Shown here in pieces: positions 44,087 through 54,972 of a stretch of 64,000 bases of DNA; the stretch's first letter is position 1; each line of letters begins with the position of its first letter. This DNA is from Thermosphaera aggregans DSM 11486. GTDB taxonomy: Archaea; Thermoproteota; Thermoprotei_A; Sulfolobales; Desulfurococcaceae. The DNA lies in assembly GCF_000092185.1 (NCBI RefSeq), contig NC_014160.1:1054001-1118000 (forward strand), read 5' to 3'. The notes under the pieces are model-generated. The model did not search any database and was not told where the DNA came from. It saw nothing but the letters and a program-made list of their open reading frames with translations. The position numbers and the translations under genes are program-made.

Positions 44087-47000
44087 GCCGCATCACTTTT
44101 CCTCCCGCACCTCTCGGAATACTCATCCTCCAACTCCTTGATGATAGGATTATCGAGGATTTTCTCGCGGAGTTCGTTGTACAGTTTCTCAAGGATTTTC
44201 ATATGCTCCACCCTCCCTTCCTCGATGTCGCTCATATCCTTTTCAAGCCTTCTCGTGGTTTCAACGCTTACCACTTCTTTAAACTTCTCGTCGAGGAACC
44301 TGTAGATAAAAATACCTCTTTCCGTCGGCCTCAGCGCCTTATGCTTCTTTGTAACGTCTACATATCTTCTATCTAAAAGGGTCTGAATAATCTTAGCATA
44401 GGTGCTAGGCCGTCCAATACCATTCTCTTTCATCCACCTGATAACGTCGTGGTATCTCGCCATAGGGGGTTTGACTTCCACAACCTCAGTGATCCTTCCT
44501 TCGCCCTCAGTAATTCTTGTCTCCAGCTTCACATCCTGGTAGACTTCAAGATAGCCTTTTTCAACGACTTCAACTACTCTCTCCACGACGGCTTCAACAC
44601 CGTTAATCGACACAGTAAGCACCTGTTTCCCGATCTTTGCAGGCTTCATTTGGCTTGCTATGAAACGCCTGAATATTAGGTCGTAAACCAGTATATGCTG
44701 CCTCGTTAACCTTCCAGTGAGCACTATCACGCCCTCCCTGACCAGCTCTGCAAGCCTATCAGCATCTATAGGTCTCGTAGGACGTATCGCCTCGTGAGCG
44801 CCTCCCTCCCCCCATGTCCTAGGCTGGAAGACGTCTCTGTACTTATCGCCGTACCTCTCCTCCAGATATTGTCTCGCGACTGTTAAGCCTGCTTCACTGA
44901 TTCTTGTGCTATCAGTTCTGTGGTAAGTTATCAAACCCATTTCAAACAAGTCTTGAGCGATCTCCATAGTCCTCGTCGTCGCCAATCCAAGGCTTTTCGA
45001 GGCTTCCTCTAGGAGGGCATCAGTGCTAAACGGTGGAGGGGGATTTTTAGCTTCTACTATAAGTTCTCTCTCCTTTATCACTAGAGGGGGATAGTTCTTA
45101 TCCTTCTTTCTTCTCTTATTATTCTTTTCCAAGATGCTTACTAGCCCGGCGTTAACGGCTTGAGCCCTGTCAATGGTGAAAGATATTTTTTCACCGTCTT
45201 TCTCCGCCAGTAATCTGTACTTGTATAAGCTCTTATCCTCCTTGTCCCTATACCTTTTAATAATGTAACCGAGTACTGGTGTCTGCACTCTTCCAGCACT
45301 GAGGTTTCTATTCTCTCTGCAACAGTCGTGTCCTTTATCCTTGAGGTTTTCAAAACAGTATGATGTCCAGGCGTACTTCTGCACTATTTCGGAAAGGGAG
45401 AACCCTATCCACCTATCCTCCACTCTCCTCACGATTTGTGCTCCAACCAGCCTTGTATCAAACGATCTAGGGTTTCTTATAGCCTCGAGAATTGCTCTAC
45501 GAGTAACCTCATGGAACTCAACCCTTCTAACCTCTCTTGCGTAAGGCTCTAGCAGTACCTTCAGATCCCACCCTATCTTCTCTCCTTCTGAATCCGGATC
45601 AGTGCCTATTAGTACCAGGTCAACCTCTCTCGCAAGCTCTTTTAACGCGCTTACGATATCAGCCTTTCTCACCACTCTGCTTGTTCCACACCTCGGGCAC
45701 TTATCGGTTTCATCTACGAACTGGTGGCCGTTTACACACTTCTTTATGTCAGTGTATACTGGGATAAACCTTGAACCAACCCGCCTGACACCGTAGTTTT
45801 CCTGGAGGTCGACTACTAGATCGTAAACATGTCCCGCGCTCGCCACGATTGATAACACATAGTCTCCTATGGTTACCTCGTAGGCCTGCAGGCTTTTCCC
45901 AAGAACTCTCACGCTGGGTTTACCGAAGAAGTTTGCTATTGTTTTAGCCTTGTTGGGGGATTCAACTATGAGGAGGGCTGACTTAATCAGGTCTACCTGG
46001 CCCTCGGGACGATACTCGTTCCGCAGGATTTTCCCAACAATCACTCTCTCCTGTTCTATCTCCGTGATCAACTTTTCCAGCTCAAGCTCCCTGAGATTAG
46101 CAATAGATACTCCCTCGAAAATCCACCTCAACCTCTTGTTTAACCCGTTCAACAGTCTCTTGTCATCGACAATGATTACCGATAATCCTTTCGTTATCCC
46201 CCCGGGGTATAGCCTGGAACATCTACCACTAGCCTGGATATATGTTGCCACATCAGGGATCAACAAGTACTGCCTGCCGTTCTCCCATAAGAGTCCTACA
46301 TCGCCCAGGTTCGACAACTTCCTCCAAATCTCTTCATCCCTTAATAGCTCGCGAGCCAGCTCGTAGGCTCTTAACAGTTCCTTTATTAGAACTGTTTCTT
46401 CGACATGCTCACCCTTCAGCCTTTTAGCAAAATCTTCCCTCAGCTTGAAGAGTGCTCCTTGACTAATACGTTTCAGCCTATTGGATAGTCTACCTACCAG
46501 GGACTCCAACTCCCTCTTTGATTCCTCTGGTGCGATGTCTCTTAGCACGCTGATGATTCTGAGAAGATCAGTGGGTGAGATTTCTTCCAAGGCTGTGCTG
46601 AACTTGTGCCTTGGAACCCCTAGAAATATGACGTATTTAACTCTTTCAGGAAGATCTATTCCTCTAACCATCACTCCGTAGTAGGTTGCAACCCCGACGA
46701 GACAGTTCAGCTCTCCCCGAGCGAAATCGTTTAAAACATCTATTTTCTTCTTGGCATGGAATGACTCGGATTTTAAACCGTGTGCTTTTAACAACTCAGC
46801 GATCTTGTCAGCGTATTCAACGCCCCTGTCAACGGGGACGAAAACCAGGAAACCATCCTTTAATTTGCTTGCTATTTCGAGAAGAGCGTTTTCCGGATCA
46901 TCAGCTTCGATGTAAGCATCTACAATATTCCTAATAGCCTCGGGTTTCGACCCAGCTTCGAAATCTAGGAATACCTTGAAGAGTTTAGGGTATATCCCGC

Positions 47001-47970
47001 GGGGCCTACCAGTAGCACTGTTGACCACTAGGGTTGTTTTAATCTCTGATTTCACCCTGGCTATTTTCTTTTCCAACTCCTCTATTTCAGCGGAAAGCTT
47101 CTCCTTTTCTTCACCGCTGGAGAATACGATTCTCTGGCGTAGCTTGATAAGGTTTAAGCCATCATTTATCGCGTCATCTGTAACATTCACAAGGTTTAGG
47201 AGCTTTCTAATAGCTTTACCGCTTTTTAGCACGGCATCAACATCGTCCATAACTATGAGCGCGAAATCCTTATTCTTCAATAGTTCAAAATTTCTATGGA
47301 AGAACGCGCTTGTCGATAAAAGTATGTCGAAATCCCCGTTCCTCACCTGCTCCATCAACTCCTCCTTTGACTTCTTATCGCTTCTTCCATGAGCCACTAA
47401 GATTCTGATGCAAGATTCTTCTGCCCTATCTTCACAGATCTTTAAGCCGGCGTTCGTTGCGAAATGCTTTACCTTGGATTCAGCCTGGAGAAGCAGGGGA
47501 AGGGTTGGGAAAACAAGGTAGACGCGTCTTCTATCCCCCCTTTGAGACTTGGCAACGGTGTAGAGGGAGATAACAAGTGAGAAAACGGTCTTACCTGTAC
47601 CGGTTGGGGCTATTATGCTGAAAGACTTCTTTTTCAACACTCTCCTAGCCCACGTCCTCTGAGCACTCCACAGTTTATTCCCCCTGGTGGCTCTCTCAAA
47701 GAACTCTTCGAAATCCTCCAGAGCTACTTCCTCGTCAAGCAGTTGCCTCAAGCCTTCAGGGTTTTTCAAGTCCTTGTAGTAGGCTTCTATAATGCTTTTA
47801 TAATCTCGAAGACCTTCACTTCTAATCCTCTTTAATGTTTTCTTGAAATCCCCCTCGCTCAAACACTTCTCACAGGGGGCTTTGTAGAAAAGCCGGTGAT
47901 CGCTTATCTCGCCCCCGCAATTTGGACATGCATGCCGGTAAAACCCGTAAGGATTAAGCAAATTACTCAT
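44083..47970 (-). CDS. rgy: Reverse gyrase
   Basis: This protein of about 1,295 residues introduces positive supercoils and marks hyperthermophiles. In order it has an N-terminal zinc finger (CPNCGG...CEKC), a helicase domain with Walker A APTGTGKTVFS and a VMDDVDA DEAD-like box, the latch region and a topoisomerase IA part. The latter has TOPRIM LLIVESPNKAKTIA near residue 670, a second zinc finger CVNGHQ...CPRCG, TDPDSEGEKIG, and the catalytic Tyr in GLITYHRTDSTR near 1020. An in-frame TTG lies five codons upstream of the ATG. It heads an operon with the two small genes after it. Confidence 0.97.
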   Translation of the reverse strand: MSNLLNPYGFYRHACPNCGGEISDHRLFYKAPCEKCLSEGDFKKTLKRIRSEGLRDYKSIIEAYYKDLKNPEGLRQLLDEEVALEDFEEFFERATRGNKLWSAQRTWARRVLKKKSFSIIAPTGTGKTVFSLVISLYTVAKSQRGDRRRVYLVFPTLPLLLQAESKVKHFATNAGLKICEDRAEESCIRILVAHGRSDKKSKEELMEQVRNGDFDILLSTSAFFHRNFELLKNKDFALIVMDDVDAVLKSGKAIRKLLNLVNVTDDAINDGLNLIKLRQRIVFSSGEEKEKLSAEIEELEKKIARVKSEIKTTLVVNSATGRPRGIYPKLFKVFLDFEAGSKPEAIRNIVDAYIEADDPENALLEIASKLKDGFLVFVPVDRGVEYADKIAELLKAHGLKSESFHAKKKIDVLNDFARGELNCLVGVATYYGVMVRGIDLPERVKYVIFLGVPRHKFSTALEEISPTDLLRIISVLRDIAPEESKRELESLVGRLSNRLKRISQGALFKLREDFAKRLKGEHVEETVLIKELLRAYELARELLRDEEIWRKLSNLGDVGLLWENGRQYLLIPDVATYIQASGRCSRLYPGGITKGLSVIIVDDKRLLNGLNKRLRWIFEGVSIANLRELELEKLITEIEQERVIVGKILRNEYRPEGQVDLIKSALLIVESPNKAKTIANFFGKPSVRVLGKSLQAYEVTIGDYVLSIVASAGHVYDLVVDLQENYGVRRVGSRFIPVYTDIKKCVNGHQFVDETDKCPRCGTSRVVRKADIVSALKELAREVDLVLIGTDPDSEGEKIGWDLKVLLEPYAREVRRVEFHEVTRRAILEAIRNPRSFDTRLVGAQIVRRVEDRWIGFSLSEIVQKYAWTSYCFENLKDKGHDCCRENRNLSAGRVQTPVLGYIIKRYRDKEDKSLYKYRLLAEKDGEKISFTIDRAQAVNAGLVSILEKNNKRRKKDKNYPPLVIKERELIVEAKNPPPPFSTDALLEEASKSLGLATTRTMEIAQDLFEMGLITYHRTDSTRISEAGLTVARQYLEERYGDKYRDVFQPRTWGEGGAHEAIRPTRPIDADRLAELVREGVIVLTGRLTRQHILVYDLIFRRFIASQMKPAKIGKQVLTVSINGVEAVVERVVEVVEKGYLEVYQDVKLETRITEGEGRITEVVEVKPPMARYHDVIRWMKENGIGRPSTYAKIIQTLLDRRYVDVTKKHKALRPTERGIFIYRFLDEKFKEVVSVETTRRLEKDMSDIEEGRVEHMKILEKLYNELREKILDNPIIKELEDEYSERCGRKSDAA

Positions 47971-48017
47971 GCTAGACCAATCCAAGTTTAAAAAGGATTG
48001 TGTAAAGGTTTTAAACT

Positions 48018-48767
48018 TTATTCTGAAACAAGGAAGTATCTCTTGGTCTTCAAGACTTTTTCAGGGTATACGACGATCCCCTTATCAGTTATGCTGAAAA
48101 TATGTCTCTTCATACTATGCGCAGTCCCCCTCATTTTCCAAATGATCATGCTCCTCACAAGCTCCCCATCAACCTCGTCGAGATCTAGCCTCACAATACC
48201 GTCTGCAGCGTGTTCAACACCGGGCCCTCCAAACCCTCTCTCCGTAACAGATACCTGCGAGACCAGTATTGAAGTAGTCCCCATGCCTGACAAGACCTTC
48301 TTCAGCTGGAGGACAATGCTCCGGGCCACGGCTGGCCTAGTTAAGTAAAGTGTTGAAACACTGTCCACTACAACTCTCTGAGCATTACTCTCCTTTATAG
48401 CGGTCCTCAAAACGTCCACGAGCTCGTTGACATCGTCAGGGTCTTTTACTACATACTTTTCCTTCTTAGCAGCTTCACCCACGCCACCCGTGAAGGCGTC
48501 GACAATGGCGAGCTTTCCCTCGGCTTCAAACTGCCTCACATCCCAGCCGAACTGCCTCATGTTCACTCTTACTTGGACAGGATGCTCCTCTAGGGCAACG
48601 TAAACTCCTCCTTCACCAAGCTGGAGACCGTTCCACAGGAACTGTGTTCCAAAGATGGATTTACCTGTTCCCGGCCCTCCGCTCAACAATACTACGTTTC
48701 TCTTGGGGATTCCCCCATTCAAGATTTCGTCGAAGCCAGGAATACCTGTTTTAACTCTCTCAACCAT
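48018..48767 (-). CDS. KaiC-domain RecA-like ATPase (A)
   Basis: The 249-residue single KaiC domain has [20 protein letters not shown], Walker [30 protein letters not shown] and Walker [12 protein letters not shown]. The C-terminal end is SEYF-like and strand-rich. Archaeal proteins of this group are widespread signal or repair-related ATPases. It lies 48 bases upstream of the reverse gyrase gene on the same strand. It is a paralogue of the protein at 57912. Confidence 0.9.
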   Translation of the reverse strand: MVERVKTGIPGFDEILNGGIPKRNVVLLSGGPGTGKSIFGTQFLWNGLQLGEGGVYVALEEHPVQVRVNMRQFGWDVRQFEAEGKLAIVDAFTGGVGEAAKKEKYVVKDPDDVNELVDVLRTAIKESNAQRVVVDSVSTLYLTRPAVARSIVLQLKKVLSGMGTTSILVSQVSVTERGFGGPGVEHAADGIVRLDLDEVDGELVRSMIIWKMRGTAHSMKRHIFSITDKGIVVYPEKVLKTKRYFLVSE

Positions 48768-48847
48768 GAGGATTCACTAAATATTTGTTAACGGTTATAA
48801 TGCTATTTAAACATTAGAGATGATGGCGTTAAAACCGGGTGTTTTAC

Positions 48848-51082
48848 ATGCCTTCGCAAGGCAAATCGGATAAAGAGATACGCTTACGCGTAGGTGAAGC
48901 CAGGCAGAGAGATGTTGGGAGAAAGATAGGCAGGATCGACACCGCCAGCATGAGGGCGCTGGGAATAACGATAGGAGACTTTATAGAGGTGATCGGGCCG
49001 AAGGGGAGCGAGGTTGTAAAGGCTTGGAGAGCCTATCCCGAGGACGAAGATGCCGGTTTGATAAGGATTGATGGTTACGTTAGGAAAAACATTGGTGTTT
49101 CGCCGGGAGATTATGTGACTGTTAGACCCATAAAGGTGGAGCCAGCTACAAGGATTACACTCGCCCCCGTGGGTAGGCTACCAGTGATGGGCGATCTGTC
49201 AGAGTATCTCAGGGAGAGAATCATTGGTATCCCTTTGAGGAGGGGCGAGATAGTTGAAATACCCGTTTTCGGCATGGTTTTGAGGTTTGCAGTGACTAAT
49301 ACTCAGCCTGCGCCCATAGTGTATGTGACAGAGAAGACCTATATTGAAGTAAGGGAGGAGCCTGTTAGGCCAGAGGCTATCAGGGAAGGCGTCCCCAGGA
49401 TTACCTGGGAGGATATAGGAGATTTAGAGGAGGCTAAGCAGAAGATAAGGGAGATCGTGGAACTACCTTTAAAGAATCCCGAGCTTTTCGAACACCTAGG
49501 CATAGAGCCACCTAAGGGAATCCTCCTCTACGGACCGCCGGGGACTGGTAAGACACTGCTAGCTAAGGCCTTAGCCAACGAGATCGGCGCCTACTTTATA
49601 ACTATCAATGGGCCGGAGATAATGAGCAAATTCTACGGGGAATCCGAGGAGAGGTTGAGGAAGATTTTTGAAGAGGCAGAGGCGAACGCCCCCTCAGTCA
49701 TTTTCATTGACGAGATAGACAGTATCGCCCCGAAGAGGGAGGAGGTCACGGGCGAGGTCGAGAAAAGAGTCGTGGCGCAACTCTTAACGTTGATGGATGG
49801 TTTGAAGGAGAGGGGTAGAGTAATAGTCATAGGTGCCACTAACCGGCCTGACGCCTTAGACCCTGCCTTGAGGAGGCCCGGCAGGTTTGACAGGGAGATA
49901 GAGATCCCGCCTCCCGATAAAAAAGCAAGGAGGGAGATCCTAGCGGTTCACACCAGGAATATGCCTCTCAGCGAGGATGTGGATCTGGATAAGATAGCGG
50001 ATGTAACGCACGGATACACCGGTGCTGATATTGCTGCATTGGCGAAGGAGGCGGCTATTAATGCCCTGAGAAGATTCATGCAGGAGGAAGGGATTGAGAT
50101 TGGGCAACCCATCCCTGCTGAAAAGCTCTCCAAGTTGAAGGTCACAATGAACGATTTCCTAACGGCGATGAGAAACGTGCAGCCCTCGCTCATCAGGGAG
50201 GTGTTCGTGGAGGTTCCAGAGGTAAGGTGGACAGACATAGGAGGATTGGAAACCGTGAAGCAAGAGCTGAAGGAGGCCGTTGAATGGCCCATGAAGTATC
50301 CCTCCGTGTTCGAGAAAATGGGTATTGAGCCCCCGAAGGGCATACTACTGTTTGGTCCACCAGGTACTGGTAAAACACTGCTCGCCAAGGCTGTAGCAAC
50401 CGAGAGCGGGGCTAACTTTATAACTGTCAGAGGCCCCGAGGTACTCAGCAAATGGGTTGGCGAGTCGGAAAAAGCGATTAGACAGATCTTCAGGAGGGCC
50501 AAGATGGTGGCACCCTCCGTCGTGTTCTTCGACGAGATTGACTCGATAGCGGGCGCTAGAGGGTCGGACCCCAGCGGGGTTATCGACAGGATTGTAAATC
50601 AGCTACTCACTGAGATGGACGGTATTCAGCCGTTGAGAAAGGTTGTGGTTATAGCGGCAACGAACAGGCCGGATTTGCTAGACCCAGCGCTTCTTCGGCC
50701 GGGCAGGTTTGACAGGCTAGTGTATGTTCCGCCTCCCGACCTCAGGGCAAGGGTGGAAATTTTCAAAGTCCACACAAGGAGGACGCCTATCGCGGAGGAT
50801 GTAAATATTGAGGAGCTTGCAAGGAGAACCGAGGGATACACGGGAGCTGATATAGCGGCGGTGTGCAGGGAGGCTGCAATGATGGCTATAAGGGAGTCTA
50901 TCGGCGAGGGCGACAAACCCTCCGTCAAGAAGGTGGAGATGAGACATTTCGCAGAGGCATTGAAGAAAGTGCCGCCCTCGCTCTCCAAGGAAGATATTGA
51001 AATGTATGAGAGACTTGCTAGGGAGTTGAAAAGAGTCAGCGGTAGTGGCCCTGTTAGAAGGGTGTCCCTGCCCTACGGGTAA
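48848..51082 (+). CDS. Cdc48/VAT AAA+ ATPase
   Basis: The 744-residue protein has the double-psi barrel N-domain ([20 protein letters not shown] in the first part) and two AAA modules. The modules have Walker [16 protein letters not shown] near residue 230 and [15 protein letters not shown] near 505, Walker [13 protein letters not shown] and [12 protein letters not shown], and arginine fingers RRPGRFDRE and LRPGRFDRL. It unfolds proteins for the proteasome; its end, SLPYG, resembles a C-terminal HbYX docking tail. The start ATG is preferred over the GTG three codons upstream. It precedes tmcA by 23 bases. Confidence 0.96.
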   Translation: MPSQGKSDKEIRLRVGEARQRDVGRKIGRIDTASMRALGITIGDFIEVIGPKGSEVVKAWRAYPEDEDAGLIRIDGYVRKNIGVSPGDYVTVRPIKVEPATRITLAPVGRLPVMGDLSEYLRERIIGIPLRRGEIVEIPVFGMVLRFAVTNTQPAPIVYVTEKTYIEVREEPVRPEAIREGVPRITWEDIGDLEEAKQKIREIVELPLKNPELFEHLGIEPPKGILLYGPPGTGKTLLAKALANEIGAYFITINGPEIMSKFYGESEERLRKIFEEAEANAPSVIFIDEIDSIAPKREEVTGEVEKRVVAQLLTLMDGLKERGRVIVIGATNRPDALDPALRRPGRFDREIEIPPPDKKARREILAVHTRNMPLSEDVDLDKIADVTHGYTGADIAALAKEAAINALRRFMQEEGIEIGQPIPAEKLSKLKVTMNDFLTAMRNVQPSLIREVFVEVPEVRWTDIGGLETVKQELKEAVEWPMKYPSVFEKMGIEPPKGILLFGPPGTGKTLLAKAVATESGANFITVRGPEVLSKWVGESEKAIRQIFRRAKMVAPSVVFFDEIDSIAGARGSDPSGVIDRIVNQLLTEMDGIQPLRKVVVIAATNRPDLLDPALLRPGRFDRLVYVPPPDLRARVEIFKVHTRRTPIAEDVNIEELARRTEGYTGADIAAVCREAAMMAIRESIGEGDKPSVKKVEMRHFAEALKKVPPSLSKEDIEMYERLARELKRVSGSGPVRRVSLPYG

Positions 51083-51105
51083 AAGCCTCCCCGGGTGTTC
51101 TTCGA

Positions 51106-53544
51106 TTGCCTGGGAAAATCCCAGCGTCTTTTTTGAAAATACTAACTAGTCATGGAAGAATTGTCGACCAGCTTGTTAAAAACAGGGTTAGAGCCCTCTA
51201 TGTTCTAACAGGTAGTGATACAGGTAAGATGGCAGCCATAGCGTCGAGGCTTATCCAATACCATTCGAAACGCTGGATGAGGCTGGGGAAGAAGGAGCTT
51301 AACGGTCTCTACATCTACCATGACGAGTTTCCCGAAGCGGAGGAGTTGAAGAAGGCTTTTGAGAAAACAATAGATGCTTTCAAACCCGTGAGGTTCCAGT
51401 TCAGCGTTTACGAGAAAAGCGATAAGTATCTAGGGATGACATTCAGCTTCCTCGTAATGGATTTAACAAAGGATTTGAAGCCCAACGATGTAGGTAGGCT
51501 CGTCGGGATTGTTGAAGGCGGGGGCCTCATCATATTCTTAGCCCCGCCATGGTCCACTTGGGATGAGTTGAAAACTATTTTCAAAGTAGGGTTGACCACG
51601 CCCCAATACCCTGAGCCGAGGCATGTCTTCATAGCCTGGTTTAAAAAACAATTGTTAAATCATGAGGGAATATGCATCTACGATATTGACAATAACAAGC
51701 TAATTAAGAAGCTGAGCTTTAAACCGGGTCAGACGGGAGCTAAAGAGAGCATAACTCTCCCAGAGGAGAAATTATTCCCTAAAACAATCTATGAGCATGC
51801 TTTAACACAGGACCAGGTCAACGTTTTAAAACTCATGGAGAACCTGTTTGAGAAGCCTAAAAAGAACGAGAAAACAGTGATTGTCCTGACAGCTGACAGG
51901 GGAAGAGGGAAGAGCTGTTCCATAGGGATAGGAGTTGTTGGATTAATACACCTGCTCAGGAGGGTTAAGCCTAAGCCGAGGATTCTCGTCACAGCGCCCG
52001 AACCGAGCAATGTTCAATCATTAATGATGCTGGCTAAGAAAACCCTCGATTCCCTGGACTACAAGTATGAAGAGGTGAAACGCGAGGGAAACATTATAGA
52101 GTTAAGGAGCGAGAAGTTCAGCATAGAGTACTGGGAACCCATAAATATTCCGAAGATAAGGGGAGACATCGTTGTTGTCGACGAGGCGGCCGGCATTCAC
52201 GTGCCCCTCCTCTATAAAATATGGGAGGCTCACGACAGGATCATATTTTCATCAACAATACACGGGTATGAAGGAGCGGGAAGAGGTTTCACTGTAAGGT
52301 TCTTGAAGCGGATAAAAAGCCACCAGGGCACTAGGCTTATAGAATATGAGATGGTTGAGCCAATAAGGTATGGTTTAAACGACCCTGTTGAAAAATGGCA
52401 GTTTGACACTCTACTGCTTGACGCCGAGCCGGCCGAGCTCTCGGAGGAGGATCTGCATGCGATCGAGAAGAAGGATTTGATATACGTGAAGTATGAGCCG
52501 GCCGAGCTCTTCGAGAATGAGAAAGAGCTAAGGGAGCTTTTCGGAATATACGTGCTCGCTCATTACAGGAATGAACCCGACGATCTCGGAATGTTAGCTG
52601 ACGCCCCCCACCACTTGATCCGCGCAGTCAAGACTAAAACAGGTAAAATAGTTTGCGCCATGCAGATTGCTGAGGAAGGCCCTATCGACGAGGCCACAGC
52701 GCAAGAGTTGTTGAAAGGCTCTAAAATACCCGGCAACATCATCCCAGACCGGTTTCTTAAACATATTCGAATAATTGATTTCGCATCTACAAGAGGGTGG
52801 AGGATTGTAAGAATAGCAACTCATCCAAGCGTTCAGGGGAAGGGGATAGGTTCCTGGGCGCTCGAGAAACTCGTGGAGGAGGCTGCGGAGCGTGGGCTCG
52901 ACTGGGTTGGCTCGGGATTCGGTGTTAGCGAGGAACTTTTACGTTTCTGGGTCAGGAACGGGTTTACACCCCTACATATCAGCCCTGACAGAAATCCTGT
53001 AAGCGGCGAGTACACTATTCTGGTGTTAAAGCCTATCGGTGATAAGACTAGTGAAATGGTGGCGAGGGCGAGAGAGGAGTTCAAGCACAAGCTACTTAAC
53101 AGTCTCCCAGTAAACTACAGGGAGATGGAGCCGGAGATCGCTCACATATTCCTGTCCAGTGAGCCATTCTACGATATCGATTTAACAAGGCTCCTCACTC
53201 CAATACAGCTTGATAGGCTTTGGACGTACTGTCTTGGACCGATGACATTTGAGGCTGCCGCCGACTTGATGTTCACCATTGCTAGGACTCACTGGCTTCT
53301 CCCACCAGAGAAGAGGCCTAGGTTAACTAGGCTTATGGAATTAATCTTGATCACTAAGGGCCTGCAAGGTTTGACATGGGATGAAGCATCAAGCATTTTG
53401 AAATCCAGCCCTAAGCATCTTCAGAAAGAAGCTCACGAGATAGCCTGCACGTACTTCTCCCATATCACAGGCATCTCTAAGGACGACTACAAGCCTGGCG
53501 TTAGAATTCAACAATCTCAGACGGCCTCAATCTCCTCGCGGTAA
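51106..53544 (+). CDS. tmcA: tRNA(Met) cytidine acetyltransferase
   Basis: The 812-residue protein has the TmcA/Kre33 order: an N-terminal domain (ILTSHGRIVDQLVKNRVRAL), a RecA-like helicase domain with Walker A TADRGRGKSCSIGIG near residue 264 and DEAAGIHVP, and a GNAT domain with THPSVQGKGIGSWALE near 570. A C-terminal tRNA-binding helical part follows. It forms N4-acetylcytidine in tRNA and, in some archaea, rRNA, aiding thermostability. The TTG start follows vat by 23 bases. Confidence 0.95.
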   Translation: MPGKIPASFLKILTSHGRIVDQLVKNRVRALYVLTGSDTGKMAAIASRLIQYHSKRWMRLGKKELNGLYIYHDEFPEAEELKKAFEKTIDAFKPVRFQFSVYEKSDKYLGMTFSFLVMDLTKDLKPNDVGRLVGIVEGGGLIIFLAPPWSTWDELKTIFKVGLTTPQYPEPRHVFIAWFKKQLLNHEGICIYDIDNNKLIKKLSFKPGQTGAKESITLPEEKLFPKTIYEHALTQDQVNVLKLMENLFEKPKKNEKTVIVLTADRGRGKSCSIGIGVVGLIHLLRRVKPKPRILVTAPEPSNVQSLMMLAKKTLDSLDYKYEEVKREGNIIELRSEKFSIEYWEPINIPKIRGDIVVVDEAAGIHVPLLYKIWEAHDRIIFSSTIHGYEGAGRGFTVRFLKRIKSHQGTRLIEYEMVEPIRYGLNDPVEKWQFDTLLLDAEPAELSEEDLHAIEKKDLIYVKYEPAELFENEKELRELFGIYVLAHYRNEPDDLGMLADAPHHLIRAVKTKTGKIVCAMQIAEEGPIDEATAQELLKGSKIPGNIIPDRFLKHIRIIDFASTRGWRIVRIATHPSVQGKGIGSWALEKLVEEAAERGLDWVGSGFGVSEELLRFWVRNGFTPLHISPDRNPVSGEYTILVLKPIGDKTSEMVARAREEFKHKLLNSLPVNYREMEPEIAHIFLSSEPFYDIDLTRLLTPIQLDRLWTYCLGPMTFEAAADLMFTIARTHWLLPPEKRPRLTRLMELILITKGLQGLTWDEASSILKSSPKHLQKEAHEIACTYFSHITGISKDDYKPGVRIQQSQTASISSR

Positions 53545-53586
53545 TTATTTTAACTTTCTCTCGGAAACTATATCATTGTGGGACCC

Positions 53587-54972
53587 ATGGGTTCTCCGGG
53601 CAAATCATTAAAAATATCCATCATCGGGGCAGGCTCCGCGGTATGGTCCACGAGGATTCTCGTTGACATTATGCTTAAGAAGAATCTCCAGGGGGCTAAG
53701 GTATATTTGATGGATATTGATGAAGATAGGTTAAAACTGGTTTACCTTTTTGCGAAGAGGTATGCCAGTGAAATCCACGCTGATGTGGAGTTTCACGCTA
53801 CTACAGACCGCATCGAGGCGATAAGGGACTCGGCCTTCGTAATCAACAGTGCAATGGCTAAGGGGCATAGATATTATGAAATGATGAGGGAGGCTACGGA
53901 AAGAAAAGGTTACTACAGAGGGATAAACAGCGTCGAGTGGAACATGGTGAGTGATTATCATACGATATGGGGTTACTATCAATTCAAGCTTGCGGTGAGC
54001 ATTGCAAGAGATATTGAGGAATACGCGCCGGACGCGTGGCTCATCAATGTTGCGAACCCCGTGTTCGAGCTAACAACCCTGCTGAGCAGGATCACTAAGG
54101 TTAAGAACATAGGCATATGCCACGGACACATGGAGTTCTGGAATATTGTTAGAGAACTACGTCTTGACCCCTCAAAAGTTGAAGCAGAAATGTCAGGATT
54201 CAACCATGTAATTTGGCTTACAAGATTTAAATACGATGGCCTCGACGGTTACGAGTTGATAGACAAATGGATTAAGGAAGAGGCTGAAAAATACTGGAGG
54301 AAATGGTGGGCAACCACGAGCAACCCGTTCGATATTCAGCTATCGCCCGCCGCGGTTGACATGTATTTGAAGTATGGGATGTTCCCTATAGGAGATACGG
54401 TGAGAGGAGGTACTTGGAAGTACCATTGGAACCTGGAGACTAAGAAAAAATGGTACGGCCCATACGGTGGGCCCGACTCGGAGGTAGGGTGGGCGCTCTA
54501 CACGACTTACCTAGCTTATCAAATGGAGATGATCAAGGGCTTCGTGCAGGCCGAGAGCGCTCCATTAACAATGCTTATACCGCCGAAGCCCAGCGGGGAG
54601 CAGGTCATCGACATCACAGAGTCGATCGCGGCTGATGTTCTGCGGAAATATCAAGTCAATATCTTGAACAATGGGTTGATCCCCGGAATACCTGACAATG
54701 TCGCAGTAGAGGTTCCAGCAGTAATAGACGGTCAAGGCGTGAGAAGAATCAGTGTCACCCCACCTAACAACAGGGTTTTGAAGCATGTGCTACTCCCGAG
54801 AATGATGAGAATGGAATGGGCTCTTCACGCTTTCCTCGAACCGAGCAAGGATGCCCTGCTGGAATGGTTAATGTATGATGTGAGAACAAGGTCTGTCTCT
54901 CAGGCTGAGGAGGCAATAGATGCTATGCTGAAACTACCCGGCAACGAGGAGATGGCAGAGGTATTTAAGTAG
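53587..54972 (+). CDS. Glycoside hydrolase family 4
   Basis: The protein of about 461 residues shows the GH4 NAD-binding start ISIIGAGSAVWSTRI, SAMAKGHRYYEMM, NVANPVFELTTLL and a CHGHMEFW motif holding the metal-binding Cys and His, with GFNHVIWL after it. GH4 enzymes use NAD and manganese to split alpha- or 6-phospho-glycosides. The CHGH form and the absence of PTS genes suggest a non-phosphorylated alpha-glucoside/galactoside or glucuronide, which is inference. A start three codons upstream (GTG) is possible. Confidence 0.88.
   Translation: MGSPGKSLKISIIGAGSAVWSTRILVDIMLKKNLQGAKVYLMDIDEDRLKLVYLFAKRYASEIHADVEFHATTDRIEAIRDSAFVINSAMAKGHRYYEMMREATERKGYYRGINSVEWNMVSDYHTIWGYYQFKLAVSIARDIEEYAPDAWLINVANPVFELTTLLSRITKVKNIGICHGHMEFWNIVRELRLDPSKVEAEMSGFNHVIWLTRFKYDGLDGYELIDKWIKEEAEKYWRKWWATTSNPFDIQLSPAAVDMYLKYGMFPIGDTVRGGTWKYHWNLETKKKWYGPYGGPDSEVGWALYTTYLAYQMEMIKGFVQAESAPLTMLIPPKPSGEQVIDITESIAADVLRKYQVNILNNGLIPGIPDNVAVEVPAVIDGQGVRRISVTPPNNRVLKHVLLPRMMRMEWALHAFLEPSKDALLEWLMYDVRTRSVSQAEEAIDAMLKLPGNEEMAEVFK

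Noticed and set aside
49948-50502. 184-codon open frame antisense to vat, and a 151-codon frame antisense to serA (9056-9511)
   Set aside because: They are mirror frames of strongly conserved genes, with no ribosome site and low-complexity Ser/Leu composition.
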